Shown here in pieces: positions 1 through 9,292 of a DNA stretch of 64,000 bases. Position 1 is the first letter of the stretch. Every line of letters begins with the position of its first letter. This DNA is from Mucilaginibacter sp. Bleaf8 (lineage in GTDB: Bacteria > Bacteroidota > Bacteroidia > Sphingobacteriales > Sphingobacteriaceae). The stretch spans positions 806,001-870,000 of the forward strand of contig NZ_JAHBBK010000003.1 in the NCBI RefSeq assembly GCF_018390515.1. The letters are read 5' to 3'. Made by a program: the position numbers and the translations under genes. The notes under the pieces were generated by a model. That model had not been told where the DNA came from. It did no database searches and was given only the letters and a program-made list of their open reading frames with translations.

Positions 1-746
1 AGGACATCATGAACCTGGTAGCGCACTCACACTATAAGCGCGTACCTAATTACCGCGACTTGAGTCCGCAGGATGAGTGGGATTTGTTAGAGAATCACTA
101 TAACCGTGTAACTGATACCTGTATTCCAGAAGAAGAAGCTTTCCGTCGCTTACAAAAACACATCTACCAGATCTGGAAAGATGCGGATGATGCAGGCGAG
201 CGTTACTTTCCGCACGAGTACATGTACAAAATATTATTGAGCGGCGAGTTGGAGCAATACTATGAAATAGATCCGGCTAATTCCTGGATGCTTGCTGCAG
301 CGCAAAAGAACCTGCCTATCGTAGTGCCGGGTTGGGAAGACTCAACCATGGGTAACATCTTTGCATCTTACGTTATCAAAAACGAGATCAAAGCATCAAC
401 CATGAAAAGCGGTATTGAGTACATGGCATGGTTGGCTGATTGGTATGTAAAAAATTCAGAAGGTAAAGGCATCGGTTTCTTCCAGATTGGTGGTGGTATT
501 GCCGGCGATTTCCCTATCTGCGTTGTACCTATGTTGTACCAGGATATGGAAATGGAAAATATTCCGTTCTGGAGCTATTTCTGCCAGATTTCAGATTCAA
601 CCACATCATACGGTTCTTATTCCGGTGCGGTACCAAATGAAAAGATTACCTGGGGTAAGCTGGATATTGATACGCCTAAGTTCATCGTCGAGTCAGACGC
701 TACCATTGTAGCACCTCTGATCTTTGCCTGGATACTTAAACAATAA
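1..746 (+). CDS. Deoxyhypusine synthase family protein (5' end outside window)
   Basis: The visible 245 residues match the C-terminal part of the deoxyhypusine/homospermidine synthase fold: a GGG-containing nucleotide-binding stretch (about residues 162-166 counted from the ATG at 9), the segment SYGSYSGAVPNEKITWGK that aligns with the SDSGARPDEAVSWGK region of eukaryotic DHS, and the final DATIVAPLIFA strand. The frame is open up to base 3, and family members are over 300 residues, so the gene begins upstream and the ATG at 9 is probably internal. Bacteria have no eIF5A, so this branch is thought to work in polyamine metabolism; the substrate here is unknown. The catalytic lysine of eukaryotic DHS (GGGxxKHH) is replaced by glycine (GGGIAGDF). 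A terminator follows at 803-838. Family assignment is secure, function is not. Confidence 0.85.
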   Translation, partial: DIMNLVAHSHYKRVPNYRDLSPQDEWDLLENHYNRVTDTCIPEEEAFRRLQKHIYQIWKDADDAGERYFPHEYMYKILLSGELEQYYEIDPANSWMLAAAQKNLPIVVPGWEDSTMGNIFASYVIKNEIKASTMKSGIEYMAWLADWYVKNSEGKGIGFFQIGGGIAGDFPICVVPMLYQDMEMENIPFWSYFCQISDSTTSYGSYSGAVPNEKITWGKLDIDTPKFIVESDATIVAPLIFAWILKQ

Positions 747-802
747 TCATCCTGTGTAATCCTGCAAGTGCGTCATTTAGACGTATTTGGTACACTAACA
801 CG

Positions 803-838
803 AAAAATGCCCTTAAATAATAGTTTAAGGGCATTTTT
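803..838 (+). terminator. Rho-independent terminator after the DHS-like gene
   Basis: A perfect 15-bp stem (803-817 with 824-838) around a 6-base TAATAG loop, GC-rich in its middle and ending in five T. It lies 57 bases after the DHS-like stop codon and before the act promoter, so it separates the two units. Confidence 0.85.
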
Positions 839-883
839 GCGCTTTGTTTAGAACGATTATAAATTAGAAGTTCGTGTCATTAA

Positions 884-917
884 TTTGTCAGCCATAGTTT
901 ATAAAATTTTACTTTTG
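884..917 (+). promoter_or_regulatory. Bacteroidota-type promoter of the act-cox operon
   Basis: TACTTTTG at 910-917 is an exact match to the Bacteroidota -7 box TAnnTTTG, and TTTG at 884-887 fits the -33 element with a 22-base gap. Transcription would start near 922, giving a leader of roughly 80 bases before actA. Nothing else in 839-1001 looks like a gene. Inferred from consensus only. Confidence 0.6.
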
Positions 918-1001
918 TGGACTGAAAAAAGCGGGGATACCTGTGCGTTTTCAGTAATGTTATTATCAAAAACATAATTTTATTTAGCATAAATACACTT
1001 T

Positions 1002-2273
1002 ATGAGAAATATCTCATTGATTCTTAAACAGTTTTCAAGGTCGGTTTTACTTATAGCAGGATTAACTGCCATGGGATTAACTGCCCGTGCCCAGGGTGAC
1101 GCAGCTAAAGGTGAAGCTTTATATAAAGCCAACTGTACCTCGTGTCACAAGATTGACCAACGTATGACCGGTCCGGCTTTGGGTCCGGCCATTACTTCAG
1201 AAACTGATGACAAATGGTTAACCAAATGGATTCAGAACAACCAGGCCCTTATTGCTGCTAAAGATCCAAAAGCACTGAAGATCTATAACGAGTACAATCA
1301 GGCTGGTATGAATACCTTCACCAACTTATCAGACGGTGATGTGGCTAATATCATTGCTTACGTTCGTACCGAGTGGAAAACCATGCAGGACGACGCTGCT
1401 AAGAAAGGTCCCGCAACTGGTGCAGCTGCAGAAAGTGGTCCGAGCAGTGCATTGATCTTTGGCTTAATCGGCGTTATTATCGTTGCCTTTATCGTTATCC
1501 TGGTTCTGAACAAGGTGATCGGTACTATGGAGCGTTTGGTGCTGAAAAGAAAAGACCTTCCTGCTGAAGAGCTTGAGCCAGAAACTGAAGAAGTTGCTGT
1601 TGATAAATTTGCTACAGTAAAAAGACTGGCCAAAAACAAAAAGCTGGTGTTCTTCTTCATTTTAGCAGGTACAGTTGCTTTAGGTAGCTGGAGCTGGGTA
1701 ACCATGTGGAATACCAACGTTCACCAGGGCTATCAGCCGGTGCAGCCAATCGCTTACTCGCACGAGTTGCACGCTGGTGTGATGAAAATCAACTGTCAGT
1801 ACTGTCACTCAAGTGCATATAAAGGCCGTAACGCAACCATCCCGTCATTAAACGTGTGTATGAACTGTCACAAGGTGGTTAAAACCGAGTCGCCGGAGAT
1901 TCACAAGATTTATGATGCATTGGGTTACGATCCGCAAACTCAGAAATACGATACCACTAAGGCTCGTCCAATTCAGTGGGTACGTATTCACAACCTGCCA
2001 GACTTTGCTTACTTTAACCACTCACAACACGTTAAAGTTGCAGGTATCGAGTGTCAGCGTTGCCACGGCCCGGTTCAAACCATGAAAGAGGTGTACCAAT
2101 ATTCACCACTTACCATGAAATGGTGTATCCAGTGCCACAAACGTACTGAAACCAATTACAAAGGCAATGCCTACTACGAGAACATGATCCAGGTTCATGA
2201 TCGTATCAAGCGTGGCGAAAAAGTAACAGCAGCTGCTTTAGGCGGTCTGGATTGTGCAAGATGCCACTATTAA
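1002..2273 (+). CDS. actA: Alternative complex III subunit ActA, multiheme cytochrome c
   Basis: Periplasmic multiheme cytochrome of the quinol-oxidising alternative complex III. Signal peptide at residues 1-30 (cleavage near ARA-QG). Six CxxCH heme sites are visible: C45-H49 in an N-terminal class I cytochrome c domain (about 31-125, with M103 a likely distal ligand), then C265, C286, C351, C375 and C418 in the pentaheme core, the last one only two residues from the C-terminus. Transmembrane helices lie at about 149-172 and 214-233. ActA of Rhodothermus is described as pentaheme; here a monoheme domain is joined in front, probably passing electrons to the oxidase. First gene of actABCDEF-coxBA, 38 bases before actB. 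Confidence 0.93.
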   Translation: MRNISLILKQFSRSVLLIAGLTAMGLTARAQGDAAKGEALYKANCTSCHKIDQRMTGPALGPAITSETDDKWLTKWIQNNQALIAAKDPKALKIYNEYNQAGMNTFTNLSDGDVANIIAYVRTEWKTMQDDAAKKGPATGAAAESGPSSALIFGLIGVIIVAFIVILVLNKVIGTMERLVLKRKDLPAEELEPETEEVAVDKFATVKRLAKNKKLVFFFILAGTVALGSWSWVTMWNTNVHQGYQPVQPIAYSHELHAGVMKINCQYCHSSAYKGRNATIPSLNVCMNCHKVVKTESPEIHKIYDALGYDPQTQKYDTTKARPIQWVRIHNLPDFAYFNHSQHVKVAGIECQRCHGPVQTMKEVYQYSPLTMKWCIQCHKRTETNYKGNAYYENMIQVHDRIKRGEKVTAAALGGLDCARCHY

Positions 2274-2311
2274 TTAATTAAAACTTAGCAATCATAGTTT
2301 ATATAGCTTAA

Positions 2312-5300
2312 ATGGAAAGCAACAAAAAATACTGGAAAGGTTTAGAGGAACTGAACAATACCCCGGAGTTTGTTGAGTCAAACAAACATGAGTTTGCCGA
2401 GCCTATTCCGATTGAGGATGTTTTGAGTGGAAACGGCCTGGCCGGTAAAACCCCCCGTCGTGACTTTTTGAAGACACTGGGTTTTGGTATTGGCGCAGTT
2501 TCATTGGCAGCTTGTCAAAAAGCTCCGGTTCATAAATCTATCCCATACTTAATTAAGCCAGAAGAAGTAACTCCAGGTGTAGCTAACTTTTACGTATCCA
2601 GCTACAATGGCCAAGCTATATTGGTAAAAACCCGCGAAGGTCGTCCTATTAAAGTTGAGGGTAACCCAGGCGATGTGTTGGGTAAAGGTGGTGTAACTTC
2701 ACAAACTCAGGCTTCGTTATTAGACTTATATAATGTAAGCCGTTTGAAAGGTCCGATGCAGGATAACGGCGATACATCATGGGCCGAGGTTGATAACTTT
2801 GTACGTGCCGAATTAGGCGCTATCAAAGCTGCCGGTCAAAAGATTCGTATTGTAACTTCAAGCATCAATAGCCCTTCAACTCAGGGTGTTATTAACGATT
2901 TTATTGCGCAGTACCCTACTGCAAAACATATTAACTATGATGCGGTATCTTATACCGGTATTATCCAGGCTAATCAGAACAGCTTTGGTAAAGCCGTTTT
3001 ACCGCATTACCATTTTGAGCGTGCCGATGTAATTGTAAGCTTCGGTGCCGACTTTTTAGGTGGTTGGATTTCAGAAACCGAGTTTACTCGTCAGTATGTA
3101 TCTAACCGTAGCCATGAAGCGCTCGAAAAGAAAAAAATGTCACGTCACATCCAGTTCGAAAGCCGCATGAGCTTAACTGGTAGTAACGCTGATACCCGTA
3201 TTACCTTAAAACCTTCTGAAGAAGGCTTGGCAATCATCAACCTGTACAATGCTGTTTCAGGTACTTCCTTGCCAGGTTCAAAGCCAGTATCAAACAAGGC
3301 TACACAAACTGCTATCACGCTTGCTGCTAAGGAGCTGGTTGCTGCTAAAGGCCGTGCGCTGGTTGTTTCAGGAAGCAATGATGTAGCCATCCAGGTTTTG
3401 GTTAATGCTACTAACTCATTATTAAGTAGCTACGGTACTACTATCGATCTTGACAATCCGTCTTACCAATATAAAGGTAACGATGCCGAGATTGTAGAGT
3501 TGGTAAACGAAATGAAACGCGGTGAAGTAGGTGCCGTTTTCTTCCTGAAAGCTAATCCAGTGTATGACTACTACCAAAGCAGCGCTTTTGCTGATGCTTT
3601 GAAAAAAGTACGTCTGCGTGTTTCATTCGCTGATTACAACGACGAAACAGCTTCTGTATGTAACATCGTAGCTCCAAACAGCCACTATCTGGAATCATGG
3701 GGTGATGAAAATGCTGTTGAAGGTTACTATACTTTAGTACAACCAACTATTAATACTGTGTTTGATACCCGTCAGGCTGAGCAAAGCTTACTGATCTGGT
3801 CAAACAACGCGGTTAAAGATTACTATACTTATGTACGTAATACCTGGAACAGTAAAATTTTGCCATTAGGCGGTTTAGCTGGTCAGGGCGGTTGGGAAAC
3901 CTTAATGCAAACCGGCTTTGTTAAAGCTGCTGATAAGCCAGCAGGTACTTATACCTTTAGCCGTGACTTAAATGCAGTTGCACAAACTATCTTAAGCCAA
4001 AGCGCTAAAATAGCCGGTGGCAATGGTAAACTGGAGTTGGAGGTTTACGAAGCTTACACTGTACGTGACGGTAAGTATGCCAACAACCCATTACTACAGG
4101 AATTACCTGACCCGATTTCGAAAGTTACCTGGGACAACTATGTAGCTATATCACCTAAAACAGCTAAAGAATTAAATGTTGAAGAAGGTGATTTAGTTGA
4201 AGTAACTGCAAATGGTTACAAATTAGAGTTGCCAATCTTATTCCAGCCAGGACAGGCACAAGGTGCTATTGCTATAGCCTTAGGTTATGGCCGTACCAAA
4301 GCCGGTAAAGTTGGTGACCTGGTAGGTAAAAATGCTTTCCCTTTCTTAGGTTTAGTTAACGGAACTTTCCAGGGCGCTGCTGTAGCTGAAATTAAAGCGC
4401 TTGGCGGTGACAAAATTATCCTTGCACAGACACAAACACACAACTCTTACGAAGGCCGCGATGTAATTCGCGAAACTACTTTGAAAGAGTATATCAAAAA
4501 CCCGGCTGAGGCGTCTGGCAAAGGCGAGGAAGAAAAAAATACTTATAGCCTTTGGGATGAGTACGATCGTCCTCAGTATGACTGGGTAATGGCAATCGAC
4601 CTGAACGCTTGTACCGGTTGTGGTGCTTGTGTGGTTGCTTGTAACGTTGAGAACAACATCCCGGTTGTAGGTCGTGATGAGGTACGTCGTCGTCGCGAGA
4701 TGCACTGGATCCGTATTGACCGTTACTACAGCTTCAACGAAGGTAAAGAAGTAAAGACCCGTGAGAAGGAGATTGAACAACTGGAAAACGTTGATGATGT
4801 ATCGGTAGTGTTCCAACCAATGCTGTGTCAGCATTGTGACCACGCGCCATGCGAAACAGTATGTCCGGTATTGGCTACCACTCACTCATCAGACGGCTTG
4901 AACCAAATGGCTTACAACCGTTGTGTGGGTACTCGTTACTGTGCTAACAACTGTCCGTATAAAGTACGTCGTTTCAACTGGTTCAACTACTGGAACGATT
5001 CTCGTTTCGAAAACTACCTGCAAAACGATTACACCGAATTAGTACTGAACCCTGACGTTACTACCCGTTTCCGTGGTGTGATGGAGAAATGTACAATGTG
5101 TGTACAACGTATACAAGCTGGTAAACTGCAAGCTAAACTGGAAAAACGCCCGCTTCGCGATGGCGAGATCAAAGTTGCTTGTCAGCAAACCTGCCCTGCT
5201 AACGCAATCATTTTCGGTAACCAAAAAGATCCGAACTCTGAAGTATCAAGAGCTTTAAGAAGCGAAAGAAACTATTACGTGTTAGAAGAGTTGAACGTAA

Positions 5301-5356
5301 AACCAGGTATCGGTTACCAGGCAAAAGTTAGAAACAGAACTGAACTAGAGGCTTAA
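2312..5356 (+). CDS. actB: Alternative complex III subunit ActB, TAT-variant molybdopterin-oxidoreductase-like iron-sulfur protein
   Basis: Large periplasmic subunit of alternative complex III, 1014 residues. The N-terminus carries the TAT-variant region: about 48 residues precede RRDFLKTLGFGIG, followed by a lipobox-like AAC. Residues 60-720 resemble the molybdopterin oxidoreductase fold, which in characterised ACIII binds no molybdenum cofactor. The C-terminal quarter is an NrfC/PsrB-like ferredoxin domain with four cysteine clusters: CTGCGACVVAC (about 768-778), CQHCDHAPCETVC (about 838-850), CVGTRYCANNC (about 871-881) and CTMC (about 929) with a late CQQTC (about 958). By family these bind three 4Fe-4S and one 3Fe-4S cluster linking the quinol site to the hemes. 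It lies between actA and actC in the same operon. Confidence 0.95.
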   Translation: MESNKKYWKGLEELNNTPEFVESNKHEFAEPIPIEDVLSGNGLAGKTPRRDFLKTLGFGIGAVSLAACQKAPVHKSIPYLIKPEEVTPGVANFYVSSYNGQAILVKTREGRPIKVEGNPGDVLGKGGVTSQTQASLLDLYNVSRLKGPMQDNGDTSWAEVDNFVRAELGAIKAAGQKIRIVTSSINSPSTQGVINDFIAQYPTAKHINYDAVSYTGIIQANQNSFGKAVLPHYHFERADVIVSFGADFLGGWISETEFTRQYVSNRSHEALEKKKMSRHIQFESRMSLTGSNADTRITLKPSEEGLAIINLYNAVSGTSLPGSKPVSNKATQTAITLAAKELVAAKGRALVVSGSNDVAIQVLVNATNSLLSSYGTTIDLDNPSYQYKGNDAEIVELVNEMKRGEVGAVFFLKANPVYDYYQSSAFADALKKVRLRVSFADYNDETASVCNIVAPNSHYLESWGDENAVEGYYTLVQPTINTVFDTRQAEQSLLIWSNNAVKDYYTYVRNTWNSKILPLGGLAGQGGWETLMQTGFVKAADKPAGTYTFSRDLNAVAQTILSQSAKIAGGNGKLELEVYEAYTVRDGKYANNPLLQELPDPISKVTWDNYVAISPKTAKELNVEEGDLVEVTANGYKLELPILFQPGQAQGAIAIALGYGRTKAGKVGDLVGKNAFPFLGLVNGTFQGAAVAEIKALGGDKIILAQTQTHNSYEGRDVIRETTLKEYIKNPAEASGKGEEEKNTYSLWDEYDRPQYDWVMAIDLNACTGCGACVVACNVENNIPVVGRDEVRRRREMHWIRIDRYYSFNEGKEVKTREKEIEQLENVDDVSVVFQPMLCQHCDHAPCETVCPVLATTHSSDGLNQMAYNRCVGTRYCANNCPYKVRRFNWFNYWNDSRFENYLQNDYTELVLNPDVTTRFRGVMEKCTMCVQRIQAGKLQAKLEKRPLRDGEIKVACQQTCPANAIIFGNQKDPNSEVSRALRSERNYYVLEELNVKPGIGYQAKVRNRTELEA

Positions 5357-5379
5357 ATTTTTACAAGAGATTATAATAT

Positions 5380-6852
5380 ATGGCATCTCACAGTGAAGCA
5401 ATAATCAGGGAACCGTTAATTACGGGCAAGAATATTACCTATGCCCAAATTACTAACGAGGTATTACGCCCTGTAGAAAATAAACCCAATCTGGCCTGGT
5501 GGATCGGCTTCGGCCTGGCCTCCATGGGAGCAACCATGTGGTTGTTCTGCATCAGCTGGACTTTCTGGTTCGGTATTGGCGAATGGGGTTTGAACAAAAC
5601 AGTAGGTTGGGCATGGGATATCACCGGTTTCGTATGGTGGGTAGGTATCGGTCACGCCGGAACGTTGATCTCGGCGGTATTGTTACTCTTCCGTCAAAAC
5701 TGGCGTAACTCCATTAACCGTTCGGCCGAGGCGATGACCATCTTCGCGGTAGTTTGTGCGGCCACTTACATCTTTGGTCACATGGGCCGCCCTTGGCTGG
5801 CATACTGGACTTTACCACTGCCAAACCAATACGGTTCGTTGTGGGTTGACTGGAACTCGGCGCTGATGATGGACGTGTTCGCGATCTCGACATACTTCTC
5901 CGTATCATTAGTGTTCTGGTATACTGGTTTATTACCGGATATTGCGAGCATCCGCGACCGTGCTACTGGTTTACGTCGCAGAATTTATTCTATCCTTTCA
6001 TTCGGATGGAGCGGTTCTGTAAAAACATGGCAGCGTTTCGAAACCGTGTCATTAATTTTGGCCGGTATCTCTACACCGCTGGTACTTTCTGTACACACCA
6101 TCGTATCTTTTGACTTTGCTACCTCATTGGAACCAGGATGGCACACCACCATCTTCCCGCCATATTTCGTTGCGGGTGCGATTTTCTCTGGTTTCGCCAT
6201 GGTACAAACTCTGTTGCTGATTGTGCGTAAGGTATTAGGTTTAGAAAACTATATTACCATGTTCCACATCGAGTCAATGAACAAGATTATCCTGTTAACG
6301 GGTTCAATCGTGGGTGTGGCTTATATCACGGAGTTCTTCATCGCCTGGTACTCTGGTGTTGAGTATGAGCAATACGCATTCATCAACCGTGCAACCGGTC
6401 CATACTGGTGGGCTTACTGGAGCATGATGACCTGTAACGTAATTACGCCTCAGCTGTTCTGGTCAAAATGGGTTCGTACCAACATTCCGTTTTCATGGGT
6501 ACTATCTATCATTGTAAACATTGGTATGTGGTTCGAGCGTTTCGTAATTATCGTTACCTCTCTGCACCGCGACTTCCTGCCATCAAGCTGGGTAATGTTC
6601 TATCCGACCTGGGTTGACGTGGGTATCTTCGTAGGTTCAATCGGCTTATTCTTTACCATGTTCCTGCTGTTCTTACGCGTATTGCCTTCTGTTGCTATGG
6701 CCGAGGTGAAACTACTGGTGAAAACTGCAAGTGAGCAATCTAAAAAGAAATTGCTGGATGGTGGTCATGTTGATCCTGATCACGCTGCTTACTACAAAGA
6801 GTCATTAGAAAAATACGACAGTGTTGATTTAACCCAATACCAAAAAGCATAA
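5380..6852 (+). CDS. actC: Alternative complex III subunit ActC, NrfD/PsrC-like quinol-oxidising membrane protein
   Basis: Integral membrane subunit of the NrfD/PsrC family, 490 residues with about ten predicted helices. In characterised ACIII, ActC holds the menaquinol site next to the ActB iron-sulfur domain and may take part in proton translocation. Family-typical stretches are visible, such as [21 protein letters not shown] near residue 80-105 and [12 protein letters not shown] near residue 130. The C-terminal 50 residues are charged and cytoplasmic. It starts 24 bases after actB and ends 2 bases before actD, consistent with translational coupling. Confidence 0.95.
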   Translation: MASHSEAIIREPLITGKNITYAQITNEVLRPVENKPNLAWWIGFGLASMGATMWLFCISWTFWFGIGEWGLNKTVGWAWDITGFVWWVGIGHAGTLISAVLLLFRQNWRNSINRSAEAMTIFAVVCAATYIFGHMGRPWLAYWTLPLPNQYGSLWVDWNSALMMDVFAISTYFSVSLVFWYTGLLPDIASIRDRATGLRRRIYSILSFGWSGSVKTWQRFETVSLILAGISTPLVLSVHTIVSFDFATSLEPGWHTTIFPPYFVAGAIFSGFAMVQTLLLIVRKVLGLENYITMFHIESMNKIILLTGSIVGVAYITEFFIAWYSGVEYEQYAFINRATGPYWWAYWSMMTCNVITPQLFWSKWVRTNIPFSWVLSIIVNIGMWFERFVIIVTSLHRDFLPSSWVMFYPTWVDVGIFVGSIGLFFTMFLLFLRVLPSVAMAEVKLLVKTASEQSKKKLLDGGHVDPDHAAYYKESLEKYDSVDLTQYQKA

Positions 6853-6854
6853 CC

Positions 6855-7391
6855 ATGAGCAGTACTAAATATATATTAGGGTGTTTTGATGATCCGGATC
6901 TGTTGATGGACGGTATCACTAAACTACAGAAAAATAGCGTTCCTATTTATGACGTATATTCCCCGATGCCTATTCACGGTATTGAGGATAAATTAGGTGT
7001 TAAAGAATCGCGTTTAGGTTACGCCGCTTTCTGCTTCGGCTGCCTTGGTGCCACCGTTATCTTCAGCATTGTGTACTACACTTTAGTACATGACTGGCCG
7101 ATGAACATTGGTGGTAAACCTAACTTTGCAATTCCGAACTTTGTACCATTTACATTTGAGTGGACTATCCTGTTCACTGCATTTGGTATGGTGTTAACGT
7201 TCTTCTTTGCTACGCACCTGTTCCCAGGCCGTGCACCACGCGTTATGGACTTAAGAGCTACTGACGATCGCTTCGTAATCGCTATCAGTGCCAAAGGCAA
7301 TACGCCACACGATGATATCACCCGCCTGCTTAAAGAAGCTGGTGCAGTTGAAATTAAGCATAACGAAAGGAAATATGTTAGCTATGAATAA
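6855..7391 (+). CDS. actD: Alternative complex III subunit ActD (DUF3341)
   Basis: Small membrane subunit of ACIII, 178 residues, DUF3341. A soluble ferredoxin-like N-terminal half (ILGCFDDPDLLMDGI..., with an SPMPIHGIED stretch near residue 37) is followed by two transmembrane helices (about 55-77 and 97-120) and a short C-terminal domain. It anchors and stabilises the complex and binds no cofactor. Its last codons overlap the start of actE, so the two are translationally coupled. Confidence 0.93.
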   Translation: MSSTKYILGCFDDPDLLMDGITKLQKNSVPIYDVYSPMPIHGIEDKLGVKESRLGYAAFCFGCLGATVIFSIVYYTLVHDWPMNIGGKPNFAIPNFVPFTFEWTILFTAFGMVLTFFFATHLFPGRAPRVMDLRATDDRFVIAISAKGNTPHDDITRLLKEAGAVEIKHNERKYVSYE

Positions 7392-7959
7392 GATAAGAAT
7401 ATTTGGTGCAACGATGGTTACGATTGCTGCAGCTATTGTAGCTACATCGTGCAAGGATAAACGTAGCACCGGCTGGCAGTATGCGCCAAATATGTATGAG
7501 CATATTGCTTACGAATACGATCAGAAGAACCCGAACTTTAAAGACGGTAAAACTGCGCAATTACCTCCATCAGGTACGGTACCATTAGGTTTTACCCGTT
7601 TCGATTACCCGAATACAAAAGATGGTTATCTGGCTGCAAGTGGCGAGGTTAAAAACCCGATTACCAACAACCAGTCAAACTATAAAGAAGGAAAGTTGCT
7701 GTATGAGCATTTCTGTTCGCCATGCCACGGCCTTAACGGTCAGGGCGATGGTACAGTAGTTCAGCACGGTTATCCTGCTCCACCGTCATATTCAAAAGGT
7801 CAGTCATCACGTGGCGGTGCCATGAAAGATTTAACTGATGGCAAAATTTATCATACAATTACTTACGGTGTAAATGCAATGGGCTCATATGCATCGCAAT
7901 TATCACCAGAAGAGCGCTGGAAAGTAATTATGTATGTTCACCATTTACAAACTTTATAA
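7384..7959 (+). CDS. actE: Alternative complex III subunit ActE, monoheme cytochrome c lipoprotein
   Basis: Periplasmic lipid-anchored cytochrome c, 191 residues from the chosen ATG. The N-terminus is a lipoprotein signal with lipobox VATSC about 22 residues in. One CxxCH site (C111-S-P-C114-H115) lies in a class I cytochrome domain with a MGSYASQL segment that may supply the distal Met. ATG at 7375 gives three extra residues (MLA) and has an AAAGG four bases upstream; 7384 is equally plausible. Both overlap the end of actD (stop at 7389-7391). In characterised ACIII, ActE is a route for electrons leaving the complex towards the oxidase. Confidence 0.9.
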   Translation: MNKIRIFGATMVTIAAAIVATSCKDKRSTGWQYAPNMYEHIAYEYDQKNPNFKDGKTAQLPPSGTVPLGFTRFDYPNTKDGYLAASGEVKNPITNNQSNYKEGKLLYEHFCSPCHGLNGQGDGTVVQHGYPAPPSYSKGQSSRGGAMKDLTDGKIYHTITYGVNAMGSYASQLSPEERWKVIMYVHHLQTL

Positions 7960-7970
7960 CATTTAATTGA

Positions 7971-9248
7971 ATGAGCACTCATCAACATAGTTTTGACGAA
8001 CGTTTTGAATTTGCAGGCAAAGCCAAAACCATTAGCTTAGTAGCTATTGTAATTGGTGTAGTAGGCATACTGGCGGGCTTTATAGGTGGTGATAAAGGTA
8101 TTCAGAATACTTTCTCTAACCTGCTGCTTATGAGCTACTACTTTGTAGGCGTATGCGTAGCCGGTGTATTTTTTCTGGCTTACAACTACGTAGCACAAGC
8201 AGGCTGGTCTGTAGCTTTTTTACGTATTCCGCAGGCATTAGCACGTGTGTTAGGCATTGCAGCCGTAATATTACTTGTAGTAATTGTTGCTGGTTTGTTA
8301 ATGAAGCATGAAATACTTGAAGAAGGTAAAAAGGTAATGGCTCCTTATCTGTATGCACACTGGGCCACTCCGGGTTTAACTGATAAAAATAGTGAGCATT
8401 TTGATGCTATTATCACTGGTAAATCAGCTTTCCTTAATATTCCATTCTTTATTGGTACCATCATCGTTTTATTAGGCTTATATACCTGGTTTGGTAAACT
8501 GCTGGTTGATTACTCAAATAACGAGGATCAATTGGGCGGAATGTTCAACTACAATAAAAGCTTCAAAATTTCGGCTATTTTCTTAACCGTATTTGGCTTT
8601 ACATTCCCGGTTTATGCATTCGGTGCCGTGATGTCATTAGAAGCACACTGGTATTCAACCATGTTTGGCTGGTATAACTTAGCTGCGGCACACGTGAGCG
8701 GTTTAGCTGTTATTGCCTTGATCCTGATTGTTCTTAAACAAAACGGATACTTCTCTTGGGTTAATGAAAGCCACATGCAGGATTTAGGTAAATTGATTTT
8801 TGGTTTCTCTATCTTCTGGACTTATGTGTGGTTCGCTCAGTTCTTCCTGACCTGGTATGCTAACATACCTGAGGAAACTGTTTACTTCTACAAACGTTGG
8901 GAGCCTCAGTATAAGTGGTGGTTCTGGTTAAACATCGTGCTTAACTTTGTGGCGCCATTGTTCCTGTTGATGAAGAACGACGACAAGCGTTCATTGAACA
9001 GAATGAAATTAGCTTGTATCATCATCATCATCGGTCACTGGTTAGACTATTACATGATGATTATGCCGGGCACCATCGAGAAAGAGCATATGTTTGATAT
9101 CGTTGAGTTTGCTCAGGATATGGCTATCTTTGCAGGATTTGCAGGTTTATTCACCTATCTGACACTGACAGCGTTAAGCAAATTCAACTCGCTGATTCCT
9201 AAAAAACACCCGTTTGTGGAAGAAAGCCTTCATCATCACATACAATAA
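7971..9248 (+). CDS. actF: Alternative complex III subunit ActF, quinol:cytochrome c oxidoreductase membrane protein
   Basis: Second NrfD-like membrane subunit of ACIII, 425 residues with about ten predicted helices, related to ActC but shorter. Helical signatures such as IFWTYVWFAQFFLTWYANIP (about 284-303) and the HWLDYYMMIMPG stretch (about 353-364) are typical of proteins annotated as quinol:cytochrome c oxidoreductase. Its proposed role is structural or in proton transfer; it is not known to hold the main quinol site. It ends with a short His-rich tail (SLHHHIQ). Begins 11 bases after actE and closes the act genes. Confidence 0.93.
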   Translation: MSTHQHSFDERFEFAGKAKTISLVAIVIGVVGILAGFIGGDKGIQNTFSNLLLMSYYFVGVCVAGVFFLAYNYVAQAGWSVAFLRIPQALARVLGIAAVILLVVIVAGLLMKHEILEEGKKVMAPYLYAHWATPGLTDKNSEHFDAIITGKSAFLNIPFFIGTIIVLLGLYTWFGKLLVDYSNNEDQLGGMFNYNKSFKISAIFLTVFGFTFPVYAFGAVMSLEAHWYSTMFGWYNLAAAHVSGLAVIALILIVLKQNGYFSWVNESHMQDLGKLIFGFSIFWTYVWFAQFFLTWYANIPEETVYFYKRWEPQYKWWFWLNIVLNFVAPLFLLMKNDDKRSLNRMKLACIIIIIGHWLDYYMMIMPGTIEKEHMFDIVEFAQDMAIFAGFAGLFTYLTLTALSKFNSLIPKKHPFVEESLHHHIQ

Positions 9249-9252
9249 TTGC

Positions 9253-9260
9253 TACCTTTG
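9253..9260 (+). promoter_or_regulatory. Possible internal -7 box before coxB
   Basis: TACCTTTG matches TAnnTTTG exactly and lies 32 bases before coxB in the actF-coxB gap. No good -33 TTTG is present, so it may be a weak extra promoter that lets the oxidase genes be expressed without the act genes. Confidence 0.4.
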
Positions 9261-9292
9261 TAAATCAATAGAATACCGAAATAACTGATACA

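Noticed and set aside
4352..4885. 177-residue minus-strand open frame inside actB
   Set aside because: Fully inside a strongly supported conserved gene on the other strand; its residues match no family.
2312..5356. ActB as an active molybdenum enzyme
   Set aside because: Its operon context is alternative complex III, where the homologous domain is known to lack the cofactor.
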